This document shows positions 35,161 through 46,874 of a stretch of DNA of 64,000 nucleotides, in pieces. The number at the start of each line of letters is the position of its first letter. Positions within the stretch are counted from its first letter, which is position 1. A program made the translations under genes and the position numbers. This DNA is from Alligator mississippiensis. Its lineage: Eukaryota; Chordata; Crocodylia; Alligatoridae. Under the pieces are notes generated by a model. That model was not told where the DNA came from and made no database searches. It saw nothing but the letters and a program-made list of their open reading frames with translations. The DNA lies in NCBI RefSeq assembly GCF_030867095.1, contig NC_081831.1, forward strand, positions 42,779,319 to 42,843,318, given 5' to 3'.

Positions 35161-35500
35161 CCACATGCGAACTGCGTGGGCAGCAGGGCTGGGTGGGAAG
35201 GGGGACTGTAGGTCAGTAGTGAGGAGCACCAGCAGGGCTGTTGGTGGGGCAGGGGGATGCAGTCAGAAGTGAGGGGCACTGGCAGGGCTGGGGGGCAGGG
35301 TATAGTGGGTCAGGAGTGAGAGGCTGCAGCAGGGTTGGGGGGGTGTGGCTTAAGAGTGAGGGGCAGAGGCAGGGCACGGGCATATCCCTCTCAATTGTAT
35401 ACTCCTTCCCCCTTTTCTCCCCCTCCTCCCCCTGCCCCTCACAGGTGTCCTCTTTTTTGATGCTGGAAATATGGTGACCCTATGCTGCAGCATGATGTAT
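34721..35500. repeat. Repeat block with (TG)n and GGGGCA-rich minisatellite
   Basis: A pure TG run lies at 35125-35157. Next, 35205-35385 carries four degenerate units of about 50-57 bp with the core AGTGAGGGGCACTGGCAGGG. At 35452-35486, TTTTTTGATGCTGGAAATATGGTGACCCTA looks like the end of a reptilian DNA-transposon family; its left end is not clear. The same GAGGGGCACTGG phrase occurs at 49355-49370 and (inverted) near 53335-53345, suggesting related internal sequence. Confidence 0.5.
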
Positions 35501-37150
35501 GTAGGTCCCTTTCTCTTTATGTTAATGTGTCCAGACCAAACCCTGGATCCTGGAAACAAGGATCAAGATGCCAACAGGTCCTCAGTTTCCATACAAGGCT
35601 GAAACAAAGCCTCAGACTGAAAGGTCCCTGTATTCTGGGAGAGGCATGGCTTCAGACTTAACTAGTAAGATACCCATCATCTACAACATATTTATAATTA
35701 CTGTTTACCAGTTTCCTTCCTCCTTCCCAGTTATGTCTCTGGAGGATGGGGCACCCTCTTCAGAGAGATGTGGGGAAATGCAGTCTCACATTTGCCATTA
35801 GTTAAGACCCATAATGAAATGAAATGCCATTATCCCACCCTACTTCAAAGGAGAGGGAATCCCCAAGAGCAGAGATCAGAGCAACAGAACATGTCTCAGC
35901 ATGTGGTGCCATGTATATATGACAAAGGTGGGGCACATTGTCCATACAAGCCGTGGCAGGAGTGCCCAAAGCCTGTGCAGCTGCCAGAGTTCAAAGCAAG
36001 CTGGAGTGAACTTCTCTATTTCCAGACTTCTGCAAGGTAAGTGCTACATGCTGTTCCTGCCAGTGGGGCTGAGGTCACTTAGCCCCATGAACAGAGGCCC
36101 TAGAATTTGCCCCTGACAGCTGATGAGCCAGAAACAACAAAGGAAGACTAAACACAATATCAGCCTAGTAATCCTAACCCCATTGCCCTCAGCCCTAGCT
36201 GGCTTAGCATCCACTGCTGCTGAGGCACAGCCAGGAGAGCGTGGCCTAACTTCCATCCTTATTCCAGCAGAAGCAGGAGCTTGCCTGCTTAGGGGCTGGT
36301 GTGGGAAATTACTCAGCAGCAGATAGCCAGAGGCAGGTTTCACCTTGAACCACCATAGCTGAGAGTGTTAGAGGAGGCTGTTGCTACAGAGGGGTGTGGA
36401 ACAATTGCTAACTTACCTAACCTGTTCCTCTGGTGAGACAAAGCAGAGACCTGCAGCCTACAAAAGCAGCTGGGCTTATCACTACACATGGTTAATATCT
36501 TCTGTATTACATGAACACGGCACCTTGCTAATTAGCTGGGTTGCCTCAGCTCTGAGGAACACAGTAGAGTTTATTTCAGCCAATCCAGTGTGGCAGAAAG
36601 AAGATAGATTAGTCAGCATGGTGGGAATTCTGCCAAACACCCAAACGATTTTGAAAATGCAGGGATTTCCATTGCCAGACCCCAAAATGCCAAGGCTGTG
36701 ATGTCAGATGGGATCACAGTGGGAATGGAAGGTCCTTTGGGAAATGGATATCTGAAAATCTAGTTCCTTCCCTGCTGAACAAGTCCTCCTGGAATGGCAG
36801 GCATTCACTCAGAATGGTCTGGAGCCATAAGCAAGGTACTGCTCTGTGCTGAATTGATTCACTGAGTGGATAAGGTGTTTGGAGAGAAGAGAATAGCACC
36901 CCTGTATCAGCAGCACTGTAGAGAGCTCCTACTCAACAGGGATGCTTTTCATTGCTGCACTCGATCTCCAGGAACAGCCTTCAACTAGATTTTATCATCA
37001 TCCTGACCGAAATAGTTCTCCTGCCAGCTGGGACACTGAGTGCTACAGCTGTGCTGGGTGATGTATGTACCTGTACTGAGAAGCAACTCCTCTATCAGAC
37101 AACTTACAGACCAAGAGAAAGCAGATGTGTGGGGTGGTGATAGGTGGGAA
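35501..37150. other. Intergenic stretch, nothing recognised
   Basis: About 1.65 kb with short frames only and no known domain, TIR or tail. Confidence 0.45.
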
Positions 37151-40100
37151 TTATCTGCACAAGCAGAAAGAGTGGGTTAGTGGCAGAACCCCAGATCCTG
37201 ATTCCAAGTCCATGACCCTACCCAGTGGCTCTCTCCTCCAGTCTTCCACTGTTCTGTTCTCGGACTCAATTTCTTGAGTCCCATTGAAATGTTCAACTAG
37301 CTTATTAGTCTGGGGATGGTAAACCAAGATCCTCAAATGCTTGATCTTAAGAGCTCAGCATGTAATTTGGGGACATGGGACATAAAGTTAGACCCCTGGT
37401 CTGTCACTATTTCCCAGGGAATCCCCATTCTGGAAATCCATTTAATCAACTCTTCTGCTACTCTCAGACCAGTGATGGTCAGTAGAGGGACAGTCTCAGG
37501 ATGCTACATGGCATAGTCAATAATGATAAGCAAGAACTGGTGTCCACTCGTGCTTTTGGGCAGAGGGCCCACAACATCTAACGTGATGTGTGAAAATGGC
37601 TCGGTGATGACCAGCATCACTCACAAAGGCACTTTGGGGTGTTTCTTCTGGCTCACCCTTTGACACTTGGGGCAGGCTACACAAAACAGTTTGACTTCCT
37701 CATAAAGATGAAGCCATAAAAACCAGCAGAGAAATGAGCCTCTGTCTTTTCCTTCACTAATGTCCTCCCAGGGGGTTTGCATGGGCCAAGCTCAAAAGAC
37801 TACACCATCACCTGACCTATCCCCTTCTCCCATGCCATGTTTAATTCTATATAAAAGTCCCTTCCTGACCTAAACTGGGGTAAGGTGTCACACAAATCAA
37901 GGTAAATTACCTCCTGCTCTCTTCATGCTAGCTCAGTTTCAAATATAGATTGGAAGGCCAGTTCCTCCCTTTGAGCCTCCTGGAATTGGGTATTACTTGT
38001 GAGACCCTCTGTATCAAAGATTCTTCATAGCCATTGGCCTGTTTAGGTCTCATCTTCTCCAATCAGACCCATTCAAGTCCTGCCTTTGGACCTGATTATA
38101 TCCAGGATGTCATAAATCTTGTGCAAATCTTTACCCAACACCATTGGGTATGGCAGGTTCAGCAGCATCCCTACTGGCATTTCTAAGGTGAGACTGTGTG
38201 CTGTTACCTGGACCCTTTGCCTGGAGTAAATCAAGGCTTGCCCATGCATGCAAATCATCTTTATAGCACTGTAGGTTGTAGACCCTTTGTGGGGTACCAG
38301 ATCCACCCTTACTAGGGTTGTGCACACCCTATGTCCAAAATAACTTGTACCAGTCTCCCAGCTACACTAACCATGACTGGGTTTTTTCTGGGTGGCATCA
38401 ATTGTGGCCTTCCCCAAGATGCAGTCCATCGTTTCAATCTGGAGGCCCTCCTGTGGGTCTGCTCCCCTTTGGTTCTATCCAAGATTCAGTAGAGGGTGGA
38501 TATGGTTGGGGGCCAGCAAAACAGTCCCTGGCTATCAGCCCCATTCTCCTGAAGTGGAAGTATACTATTCCTTGTGGTGAAGATCTTGGTTCTTTATTTT
38601 CCTGTTCCACCCTCTTGTTGGGCATCCTGGGAGTGGCAGGTTGCCCCGCTTTAACAATTTTCTCCCTTGGTGGGTCTCCCTGGGCACTACTGAAGTCCTC
38701 AGCAAGGCACGGAACCTTAGCCAAGTTCTTTGGGCAATGACATTGGACCCACTTTTGAATATTTTCCTTTAGGTCAGAAAGGAATTGCTCCATGAGGATG
38801 CTATCATGTATCTTGTCCTTGGATGTAATTGAAGGTTTCAACCATTTATCCAAGACGTCCTCCAAGCTTTGCAGTCTTCTCTTGCGAATTGTCCTCCCTT
38901 CTCTTCTTCATCCTAAACAGTTGGTGGTACCATTCAGGGGTGATATCCAACTGGATTCAGGGGTGATATCCAACAGGATTTCATTTTTAACCTTATAGTC
39001 TTGGGCATCTATTCTCAACATCAACCAGTAGGCCTCCTAAGCCTAACCAACAAGGAGAACTTGGGCTTACTAACCCATTTTTGCTTTATCCAACCCTGCC
39101 GAGACTACCACATATCTTCCCAGGTCATTTTTGGAACCTTAAAGCCCGTTATGTTCCATTGGACCCAGTCTTGCTGTTGTATTACTTTCTCGTCCAACGC
39201 GATCTGTCAAGCAGTCTGTTGTTGCTACTGTAAAATTTGTCCCATTAGATTCAGGGTCTGTCAAAAGGCATCCACCCCTGCTATTGCCCCTGGTTGCAGG
39301 TCCTTGACTTCTTTCTGGGCTGGGGCTTGGTCTAAGTTCCCAGCAAAGCACCAAATTGTTGGGGGTAGGTGCTATATGGCCTAGGCCTTCTCTGGCCTGA
39401 CATCTTACCAGAGGACTATATCAGGATGTGGGTCAATGCTACCACAGCCACTCTCCAGTGTTATCTTTACTGCCTGCCACATCTTTGATCTTCTTTAAAG
39501 TTGGGAGTTGGTTATCCTGGCTGATAGGTTTGGGCCTATCGGAGTAATTTCTAGGTCGGAGGAATTTCTTCATGGGGCTCCGCTTCCCCTTACACTCCAC
39601 CCTTACCACATCCTAAATGTTATCCAATTTCTTCTTTTGGGCCATGAGCCCTTGTCACAAATATGGCAGTCTTTCCAATGCTGCCAGGATCCTTGTAATC
39701 AGTTCAGTAGAAGTCCACCAGCAGCTCAGTCCTGTTTGGTCTGCCACTCATTCAGGGTTCATCCCCTTCTATTAATTGACTAACAGCCTTCAGAAGAAAA
39801 TCAACTTAAATAAATTCCCTTTATTCCTTTACCATCTCAAAAGGTACATCATCTGAAGTCCCTTCATTCAGGGTTTATCCCCCTCTTTCAATTAATTTAG
39901 CTGTACCTAATGGAAAATCAACTAAAGAGATGAATTCACACCTGGATGGCTCTACTGCCCCGCTCACGAAAAGCTCAGGCTCCCATGCCACACATCACCC
40001 ATCTCCTCGGGTGCCTACTTCAGCCTGGGACTTCAATCCTTCTTCAGGCGAGCCATCCCAGCATCCTGTGGGTGACCCTCATGTTCTTTGGTAGTCCTCT

Positions 40101-40527
40101 GACCACTCATGCCTGTTGTCATGCACTCTTTCATCACAACTTGCTGCAGGCTGGTGCAAACAGGAGAATCCGCCGGCTTCTTCCCTCCTCAGACACAGCA
40201 GTCTCTCCTTGGCTGCCCCTCTCCAGGGCCATAAGTACTGCTCTGGGCTCCCTCGCCACCAATCCAGATGGAGCACTGTCTGTGAAAATGAGGTGGGGTG
40301 CTCCTGGCTCCAGCTCTGCTCCTTCTCTCACCTGAGGCAAGCATGGGGTGATTGTGATCCCTGGGACCTCCTCTGTGTCCAGCACTTCTCCCTTCACACC
40401 CTCCCATTCAACAGATGGAGAAACAAAGGCAGAGATGAGCATCCAACATCTCAGTAGCAGGGCTGGGAAGAGGTCTTGATGTTCAGTCAGTGTAATCCCC
40501 CCACTGCTTCCCAAAACCACTGTAACA
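37151..40527 (-). mobile_element. Broken Ty3/Gypsy LTR retrotransposon fossil (Gmr1-like, SCAN-type gag)
   Basis: On the minus strand pieces appear in the order expected of a Gypsy element. A possible 5' LTR spans about 40527-39357 (starts TGTTACAG, holds AATAAA near 39820). A gag N-terminal piece lies at about 39354-39139. A second gag piece at about 38865-38434 has a SCAN-like helical segment (MEQFLSDLKENIQKWV) and a decayed zinc-knuckle end. A protease-like region is at about 38330-38070. Integrase-type sequence with the YHPQTN..VEHFNGT motif is at about 37700-37151. The copy is broken in many places and is old. Gmr1-like Gypsy elements are the reported source of the vertebrate SCAN domain. 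The LTR call is tentative; the gag and integrase calls are firmer. Confidence 0.68.
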
Positions 40528-41576
40528 GGGAGCCATTGGTCCCCATTACTTAAGAACAGTGAAGAAACTTACCATGCCAGCAGCAAGGTGGCAGGAAATG
40601 GTGATGTCATCAGCCGGTGTTGGGAGCATTTACTGCATCTGTAAAACAAGCAACATTGATAATTGAGAACAGGAAATCACAAGGATAAAAGGGGAGATGA
40701 ATGAACAATAAGTCCCCTGGAAGGGGAGCCTGGAGCTGTAGTAATTTGACTACAGTGCTAATTTTCATGCGGAGGCACAAGAGCGATGGAAAGTAATGTC
40801 TCTTGAGGATCGAGGACATAGAGGCATTGCCTGAAGCAGGGGGTTGGTGAACCCCAGCCAAGGTAACAAGACATAATTAAGACTTTGTTATAAGTTACTG
40901 AGTGAATAACCAGACTGGAGAGACTTATCTAATTGTGCTTGACTTGAAGTGGGGAAGAGTTCTGACAGGCAAAGAAGCTATTTTTGTTGGTCTTTTCTTT
41001 CTATTTTTTTATGGTTATCAATTATGATAGCGATGGTATGAATGGGATGTGTCCACAAAAGCCGAGAACAATTGTATTTATTGTGAAGTGAGCAGACCTC
41101 TGGTCACGCAGTTATTAAGCGAGTTAAAAGATTACTTCACCACAGCAACCATATCACAATGTTGCCCGTGTGTAAAATTAACTGCCATCAAGGCATGGAA
41201 GATGAGTAAGACATGGGAGAGACTCTGAGTCAAAGTCTTTCTCTCTTATTGACTTAGGAATAATACCCGCTCACAACCATATAGCAGGGCCATTCTCTGG
41301 TGGCCTCCTCTTTCCAGGTGCAGTCACCTGGGAGATGGCATTCTCCCACTTACCTCAAACATGCGCTCATTCTGGAAGACTCCCTGCTTGACTCAGAAAT
41401 CAGCTCTCAAGAGCATTTCCCCTCATCACTCCTTAGAAACATTAACCCAGAAGGAGCATGTGCCTTTCACCTCACCTGGCTAACTGAACTTCCTCCAGCA
41501 TTGAGGTAAAATTGAACAATAGGCAAGCAGGCCCAAAGTCATGGCAACCCGCTAGGTCAGGCCTGAAGCTAGCCTC
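40528..41576. other. Intergenic stretch, nothing recognised
   Basis: About 1 kb without a recognisable frame or repeat. Confidence 0.45.
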
Positions 41577-42246
41577 TAAGGGCATGTGTAGATGAAATAG
41601 GGGCCCTAAATTAAAGTGGTGGGTTTTTAAAAACACCACTTCGATTTAGGGCCCTTTAAACCCCTGTGTCGTGCGTACACCACACTGACTTACCTGCCTT
41701 TCTGGCAGTGGGGAGGGGAAGGCAAGGTGCTGGCAGGTGGAGCGGTCCCTGGGCTGCGGGGGGCTGGTGCTTCCCTCCGTGGCAGCAGAGGCCCACCCTT
41801 GGTGGTATCCACCTGCAGGCACCCAGCTCAGGCAGTCCCAGGGGACATCACAGCCACGGAAGGAAGCACCAGGTCCCCACGCAGTTCAGACAGGCTTGGG
41901 GGGGGATCAGACTAGCTCCTTTTCTTGGGCAGAGCCTGCCTTCCCGGGCTGCTTCCAGGCTGCCTGCAGGGTTTCTTGCAGACCCCATGAGCCGCACGGA
42001 GCCCAGTGCTTCACTCCGTGGCTGTAGAGGCAGCAAACTAAAACTCCTTGGAGGAGTTTTAGTTTGCTGTGCCCCAAGTCATTTAAGGTGTATTACACCA
42101 CCAAATTTGCTACAGTGGCTGTAATTAATGTGCAATATGCTGCAGACACATGCAAACACTGACACCATTGAAACAGTGCAAAAGCATTTAGCCCACTTTA
42201 AAGTGTTGTGCACACATGCCCCTCATTTCGTCTACACATGGCCTTA
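41577..42246. mobile_element. TIR-bearing non-autonomous DNA transposon
   Basis: The left end TAAGGGCATGTGTAGATGAA and right end TTTCGTCTACACATGGCCTTA are inverted copies over about 20 bp. Inside are a G/C-rich middle (41700-42040) and an A/T-rich right part. The target duplication is not clear (TAA/TTA at the ends are part of the inverted repeat), so the superfamily is open: Harbinger-like or hAT-like. No transposase. Confidence 0.7.
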
Positions 42247-42514
42247 GCCAAGGGTATAATTCGGAGCCTGGCTAGTGATGTCCTCATATAACCATACAGC
42301 CTGTGGGCCCAATGCTGAGATATTACAGTGATGGCACAGTTCAGGTATCTAAACAGCAGACAGCTCTGAATGAGAAAACCCTGAAAGAGGGTGCCCTGAA
42401 AAGGGTGATTAGATTTTGTGTAAATGAGATTACACTCATAGCAGCTGGCTTGGAGCGCACAACTGAGATTCTTAGGGGGAACCACACAGAATTTACAGCC
42501 TGAGGGGAAAAGAG

Positions 42515-43925
42515 GGTTATTTTTAGTGTTTCTTAATCATCTTAGTTCCCTATAAGTCCTGGACTGCTTCAGGGCAGAGAAAGGCTACAGGGACTTAGAC
42601 CCCAGGAGCCTATCTGGCCTGCCCAGGTTCCCCACAGTGATATGACCTGTAGCATCACCCCCAGCACAGCCTCCTCACCCCTACTCTATTCTTGACAAAC
42701 CTCCTAAACCAGAGCTAAGAAGAGAGTCCTCATAAGAAATGGAAGGACTGTAGTCCTGTCAGTCGCAGTGCCTGCACCAGGAGGAATTCTCCATGCTGGA
42801 ATTAGAGCTTTTAGCATCCCTTATGCTTCTACAGCCTTTTTGCCAGGTAGAAAGGATCTACAACAGAGATAGGCGACCCTTGACATGGATGCCAGTGTGG
42901 CACACAAAAGCATTTTGCTTGGCATGCGTGCCTCTGGGCGGACGGTGGGAAAGGGGCTAGGTCTGTGCTGCCACAAAAAGGATCAGATCCCTTGAGGTTC
43001 CCATGCCATCCATCCCTAGCTCACCAATATCTTACGAGTTGAGGTTGCAGGTGTTTTTGGGACTCTGCCCAAAAATGTTGCCAACCCCTAATCTACAACA
43101 TGAGGGCAAATCTCACCACACTGGGCAAGACCCTGAGACAGGAGCACCCTTAGGATTTTGTAAACTCTTTCTGGGCCGAGGGTCTCTAAACACAGTACTC
43201 ATAAATTACCACAACTAAATGGATCTGTTTAAATGTTCCTGACCTCATTTATACTAGAGGCTTATGCTGGGGTTTATTTTGGTCCTTAGTCTCTTTCCTT
43301 TCCTGGGTCCCCTACTTCAACAAATATTTGGGATCCCAGTATGGTTGGGAAAGTTTCAACAAAACTAGAATCTTACTCAAAACAAGGAAATGTCAGGAAC
43401 TTTTCTCTTCATGTGGCTTGTTGAAATATTATTTTAAAGTCAAACTGAACTGCTGTTTCTGTAGCTTGTAGACACACTGACCCTGTAAAGTTAGGAGCTG
43501 GCTGTATGCCCTGCTGTGACATGGCAAACATTTAAACACAGAAATGACTTCAGGCATGTGAGTAGTGCTCTGGAGATCTGCAGGGTTACTCAGCTGACCA
43601 AGTGACTGCTGAATTTGGATTCAAGCCATTAGCTGGGATGTAGCAGCAGTAGCAGAAGTAGGCCTAATGGGGGGATTTAAATGGGATTAAGACAAATTCA
43701 GTTTAAATTGACTGAAAATTCAAATGGTAAAATGAACTGTGGGAAGGAAACAACTTCCAAAGCGGGGAGGTAAAGTCACTTGGAGAAGAGCTGTTAAAGG
43801 CTGAGGTTGTTATGCTACAGAGATAGTTGATGTACTTTGTTGCCATACTCCCCATAATATCAGAGGACTTCACATTCATTTATATTTTTTAGCCTCACAA
43901 CACTCTTGTGAGGTAGGGGAGCACT
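42515..43925 (-). repeat. Inverted repeat family, copy 2 (partner at 27085-28345)
   Basis: Reverse complement of copy 1. GTCCCCTACTTCAACAAATATTTGGGATCCC (about 43307-43337) and AAAGTTAGGAGCTGGCTGTATGCCC type sequence (about 43488-43512) mirror copy 1, and the right end CCTCACAACACTCTTGTGAGG matches the SINE-like start of copy 1. It carries an extra 227-bp insertion at 42865-43091 that copy 1 lacks. Confidence 0.75.
42865..43091. mobile_element. hAT-type MITE inserted in repeat copy 2
   Basis: Flanked by a perfect 8-bp duplication, TCTACAAC at 42857-42864 and 43092-43099. The ends AGAGATAGGCGACCC and GTTGCCAACCCCTAA are imperfect inverted copies of the common hAT end type. Copy 1 shows the uninterrupted site (GTTGTAGATCC near 28030-28042), which confirms the insertion limits. 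Confidence 0.85.
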
Positions 43926-43934
43926 CCATGGGGC

Positions 43935-45106
43935 GCGTCCAGAGGAGCGTGCACGTGCATCTTGCAGCATCTCAAAGCCCTTTGAGACATTGCAAGAGGC
44001 AAGTGCAGGAACAAGAAAACATTCCCTGCGCTAGTGTGGGGGCAAAATTAGACCCAGGGGTAAAAAAAAAACTGCAGCGGAAAAAAAGCAGGGTGGGGCA
44101 CAGTCCCCTGAAGCAACTGAAGGCTGGGTCCTCTACAGAGATGCTCTGGTAGCAGCCAGATCATCTCTATGGCTGGCCTTTGCCCTGGTGCTGAAGCTCG
44201 CTGCCTGCCTGTGCAGGGCAGGCAGCATGCCAGTCGCAGGGAGCTGGACCTAGACTCCAGTGCTGATATGTGGTGAGGGCAGGGCTGGAAGAGGGGGGAG
44301 GGGACCATGGGGGGGACCCCTGCCGGACCCACCTGTTCCCCCAGCCGCCCTGATCACTGCCCCGCCCAGCCCCATCCCCTGCCTGCCCCCCACGCTCCCC
44401 CATCACTGCCCCATCGGGCCCCATCCCTCACCTGGCCCCATCCCCCGAACCACCCCATCACTGTCCCCCCCCCCAGCCAGTTGGGGCCAGGAGGACATCC
44501 TTTGACAGTTCAAAGCAGACCACCACACCTGGAACATCTTCCGGGAGATAGCTGCCCAGATGGCTGGGCAGGGGCACATATGGCAGTAGTGCTGCACAAA
44601 AGCCAACTTTGCAGCCACAGTCCGCTGGCAGCTGGCCCAGAGGGGTAGATACCTCTACAGGCTGTGCAGTCCCCATCTGGGTCTGGCAGGTGTGCAGCAG
44701 GTCACAGCTGGGCAGCAGCCCCCACTGCCAGACTGCTGCAGTGGGTAGAGGGTGCAAGGAACTCTTAGGGCTGCTTCAGCAGTCCAGCTGGCACAAGGGG
44801 TAGTGTCCCCAGGTACCAATTGGCTGGGCCCCAGAAGCTCCTGAAAGCAAGTAGCCCTGAGCTACTTGACAGGGCAGCTTTTTATACTGCTGGGGACAGC
44901 ACAGGTGCTGGCCCCAGGCTCTAGCTTCCCCTGGCTGCAGATCCAGGAGGAGCCAGGCAGGCTTATTTTGCCCCAAGTAGCCCGATTTGCCCCACACCAA
45001 AGTGCATGTCTGGGCATGTGCACTGAGGCAAAAAGCCCCAGCTCAAATTTGCGCTGCTTCTCTTTGAGCTGCTGCAAGCGCACATACCTGTATGTGTGGA
45101 CGGTGC
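43935..45106. mobile_element. TIR-bearing non-autonomous element, GC-rich
   Basis: Left arm CGTCCAGAGGAGCG..CTTGCAGCATCTCAAAG (43937-43980) and right arm CTTTGAGCTGCTGCAAGCGC..TGTGGACG (45062-45104) are imperfect inverted copies of about 42 bp. The inside is rich in CCCCA/GGGGC (44280-44480) and has long frames on both strands caused by low stop density. No transposase was recognised. Exact ends and target duplication are uncertain. Confidence 0.6.
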
Positions 45107-45237
45107 TGCTTAAATGAGCTCCGATACTGCTAACCACAGGTATTCAGGTATCAGGGGTCAAGCCCTGTTTCAATTAAGAAAATAGCTTAAACAATCACAA
45201 CATTTTCTTGCTTTTTGTTTTGTGAAGGGATACTCAG

Positions 45238-46253
45238 TAGGCCTTTGCAAAGCAGCTAGTATTCGCTTTGGATTCAGATTTGGCCGATTCAGGAGACAGT
45301 GATTCGATTCGGTGATTTGAATCGCTGTCCTGATTCAATTCGGTCAAATCTGATTTGGAGATTTGGCTGCTGCTGAATCTCTGAATCAGCCAAGCCAGGC
45401 CCATCCCCCACCCTCTCCCAGCCCGGCAATGGCCTCCCCAGCTCCTGGCACTTGGAGAAAAAAGCTCTGGATCAGTGGGTGCTCCCAGGCGGGAAGGGTG
45501 GAAGGGGGGGCACGATCCCCGCTGCCCCTCATTGCCCCACGCTGCATGGGGGACTCTGCATGAGCCCCCCCAACTCCCCCTTCTCTCCCCTAGCCCTCCC
45601 ACAGGTACCCCGCCCAGGCCAACTCCGGCCCTTTAAGACCCCCCCGCCCCCGAACTCACCACTCCTGTCAGGAGAGGGGCAATCCCCACTGCCCCCCATT
45701 GCCCCGTGCCATGTAGGGGGTTCTGCATGAGCCCACGACCCCCCGATGCTGCTGTAGGTGTGGTAAGTCATTGGGGTTCTCTCGGCATTTTTTTTCTTAA
45801 AGGGTTGGAGCTGTCCCGGGTGGGGCAGCCATGGGGGGCTGGGGGAGCGAGGGGAGGGTCAGGGGGGCTTGTGCAGAGCCTCTCATGCAGTGGGGGGCAG
45901 TGGGATCACTCCCCCCCCCCCCGGCCTGGCAGCACCCCGTGAGCATTGAGGCTTTTTTTTAAAGTACCAGGAGCTGGGGCAGGCGGGGTTGCCATGGTCC
46001 CCTTCCCCAGCCCCTGCTCCCCTGCCCCTAGTACCTACCAGTTCAGAGTCAGCTGCAGCTCCCTGCTGCAGCCATTGGGGACTGCCCGAATCATCAAAGC
46101 TCTCGGAATCTTTTCCAAAGATTCGGAGAGCTTTGAATCGATTCAGACCTTTAGATTGGTTCTCTGATTCGATGCTGATTCAGAGATTTGGCCACTGAAT
46201 CATGTCAAATCTCCTCCGAATTGAATCACCAACCAAAGCTTCACACAGCCCTA
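45238..46253. mobile_element. Non-autonomous hAT element with exact 8-bp TSD
   Basis: ATACTCAG flanks the block perfectly at 45230-45237 and 46254-46261. The right end AAGCTTCACACAGCCCTA is a hAT-type terminus, and the left end TAGGCCTTTGCAAAGC is a worn inverted match. Sub-terminal GATTCGATTCGGTGATT-type repeats lie near both ends (45290-45350, 46085-46220) in inverted order. The middle is GC-rich. No transposase. The intact duplication suggests a moderate age. Confidence 0.85.
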
Positions 46254-46694
46254 ATACTCAGGTCATGTTTCCAACTTTTCTCTGGGCTTTATTCCCCCAC
46301 AAAAAACTCTGTTTTCTTCTCATAAACGCTGAGATTTTTTACAAATCACCAGACTACAGGAGTTGGAGCTTGGAACAAGACAGCAAAAAACTGTTGCAGG
46401 ACTCACCATTAAAATGCACCTGCTCTTTTGTCTCTGTGCCCATTTGAGTGTGTTGTTTCCAGTTGGCAGATAGACCCTCCCTGGGGCAAAAATGTTAAAA
46501 GGTTTTTGAAAATGTTCTGGACGAGCAAAATTGGCACATGTTTCAGGTGCTTCTTGGTGCTGCAGTCAGGCTCTTTCTGAGAGAAACTGTTTTGAACTTA
46601 TAAGAAATTACTTAGTATTTCCTTAAAGAAAGCTCTGGGGAAAATCCCCCATAGCTCTGATTCCATAGGCTGGGCAGGATGCCCGAGGTCCCAC
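46254..46694. other. NOX1 upstream flank
   Basis: About 440 bp of non-repetitive-looking sequence with no frame of note before the proposed core promoter. Confidence 0.4.
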
Positions 46695-46708
46695 CGACGT
46701 CATAAAAA
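46695..46708 (+). promoter_or_regulatory. NOX1: Candidate NOX1 core promoter: CRE-like site and TATA-like box
   Basis: CGACGTCA (46695-46702) differs from the palindromic CRE at one position and abuts ATAAAAA (46702-46708). A start about 30 bp downstream would give a 5' UTR of roughly 95 nt before the ATG at 46830, if exon 1 is not preceded by a non-coding exon. This is pattern matching only. Confidence 0.3.
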
Positions 46709-46829
46709 CCAGTGAAACGAGAGAAAGAATCACAAAGTTGCAGAGAGTTAGGCACAGAAGCTGAACAGGGAAATCCACCTGGGCTGACAAGAGATAAAGC
46801 GCGTCTGGAGCACAGATCCTCATAGGAAG

Positions 46830-46874
46830 ATGGGAAACTGGCTGGTGAACCATTGGTTTCCAGCTCTGGTGATC
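46830..46874 (+). CDS. NOX1: NOX1 coding exon 1
   Basis: Codes residues 1-15 (MGNWLVNHWFPALVI); the ATG follows GGAAG. Donor GTAAGT at 46875. The exon has 45 nt, as in mammalian NOX genes, and the MGNW start is shared by NOX1, NOX2 and NOX3. Confidence 0.94.

Noticed and set aside
38434-38865. A host SCAN-domain zinc-finger gene exon
   Set aside because: It is followed by a zinc-knuckle-like end and lies in the order of a Gypsy element with integrase-like sequence downstream; no C2H2 array or splice context.
44260-44757. Pro-rich frames on both strands
   Set aside because: They come from CCCCA-rich low-stop sequence inside the TIR element at 43935-45106.
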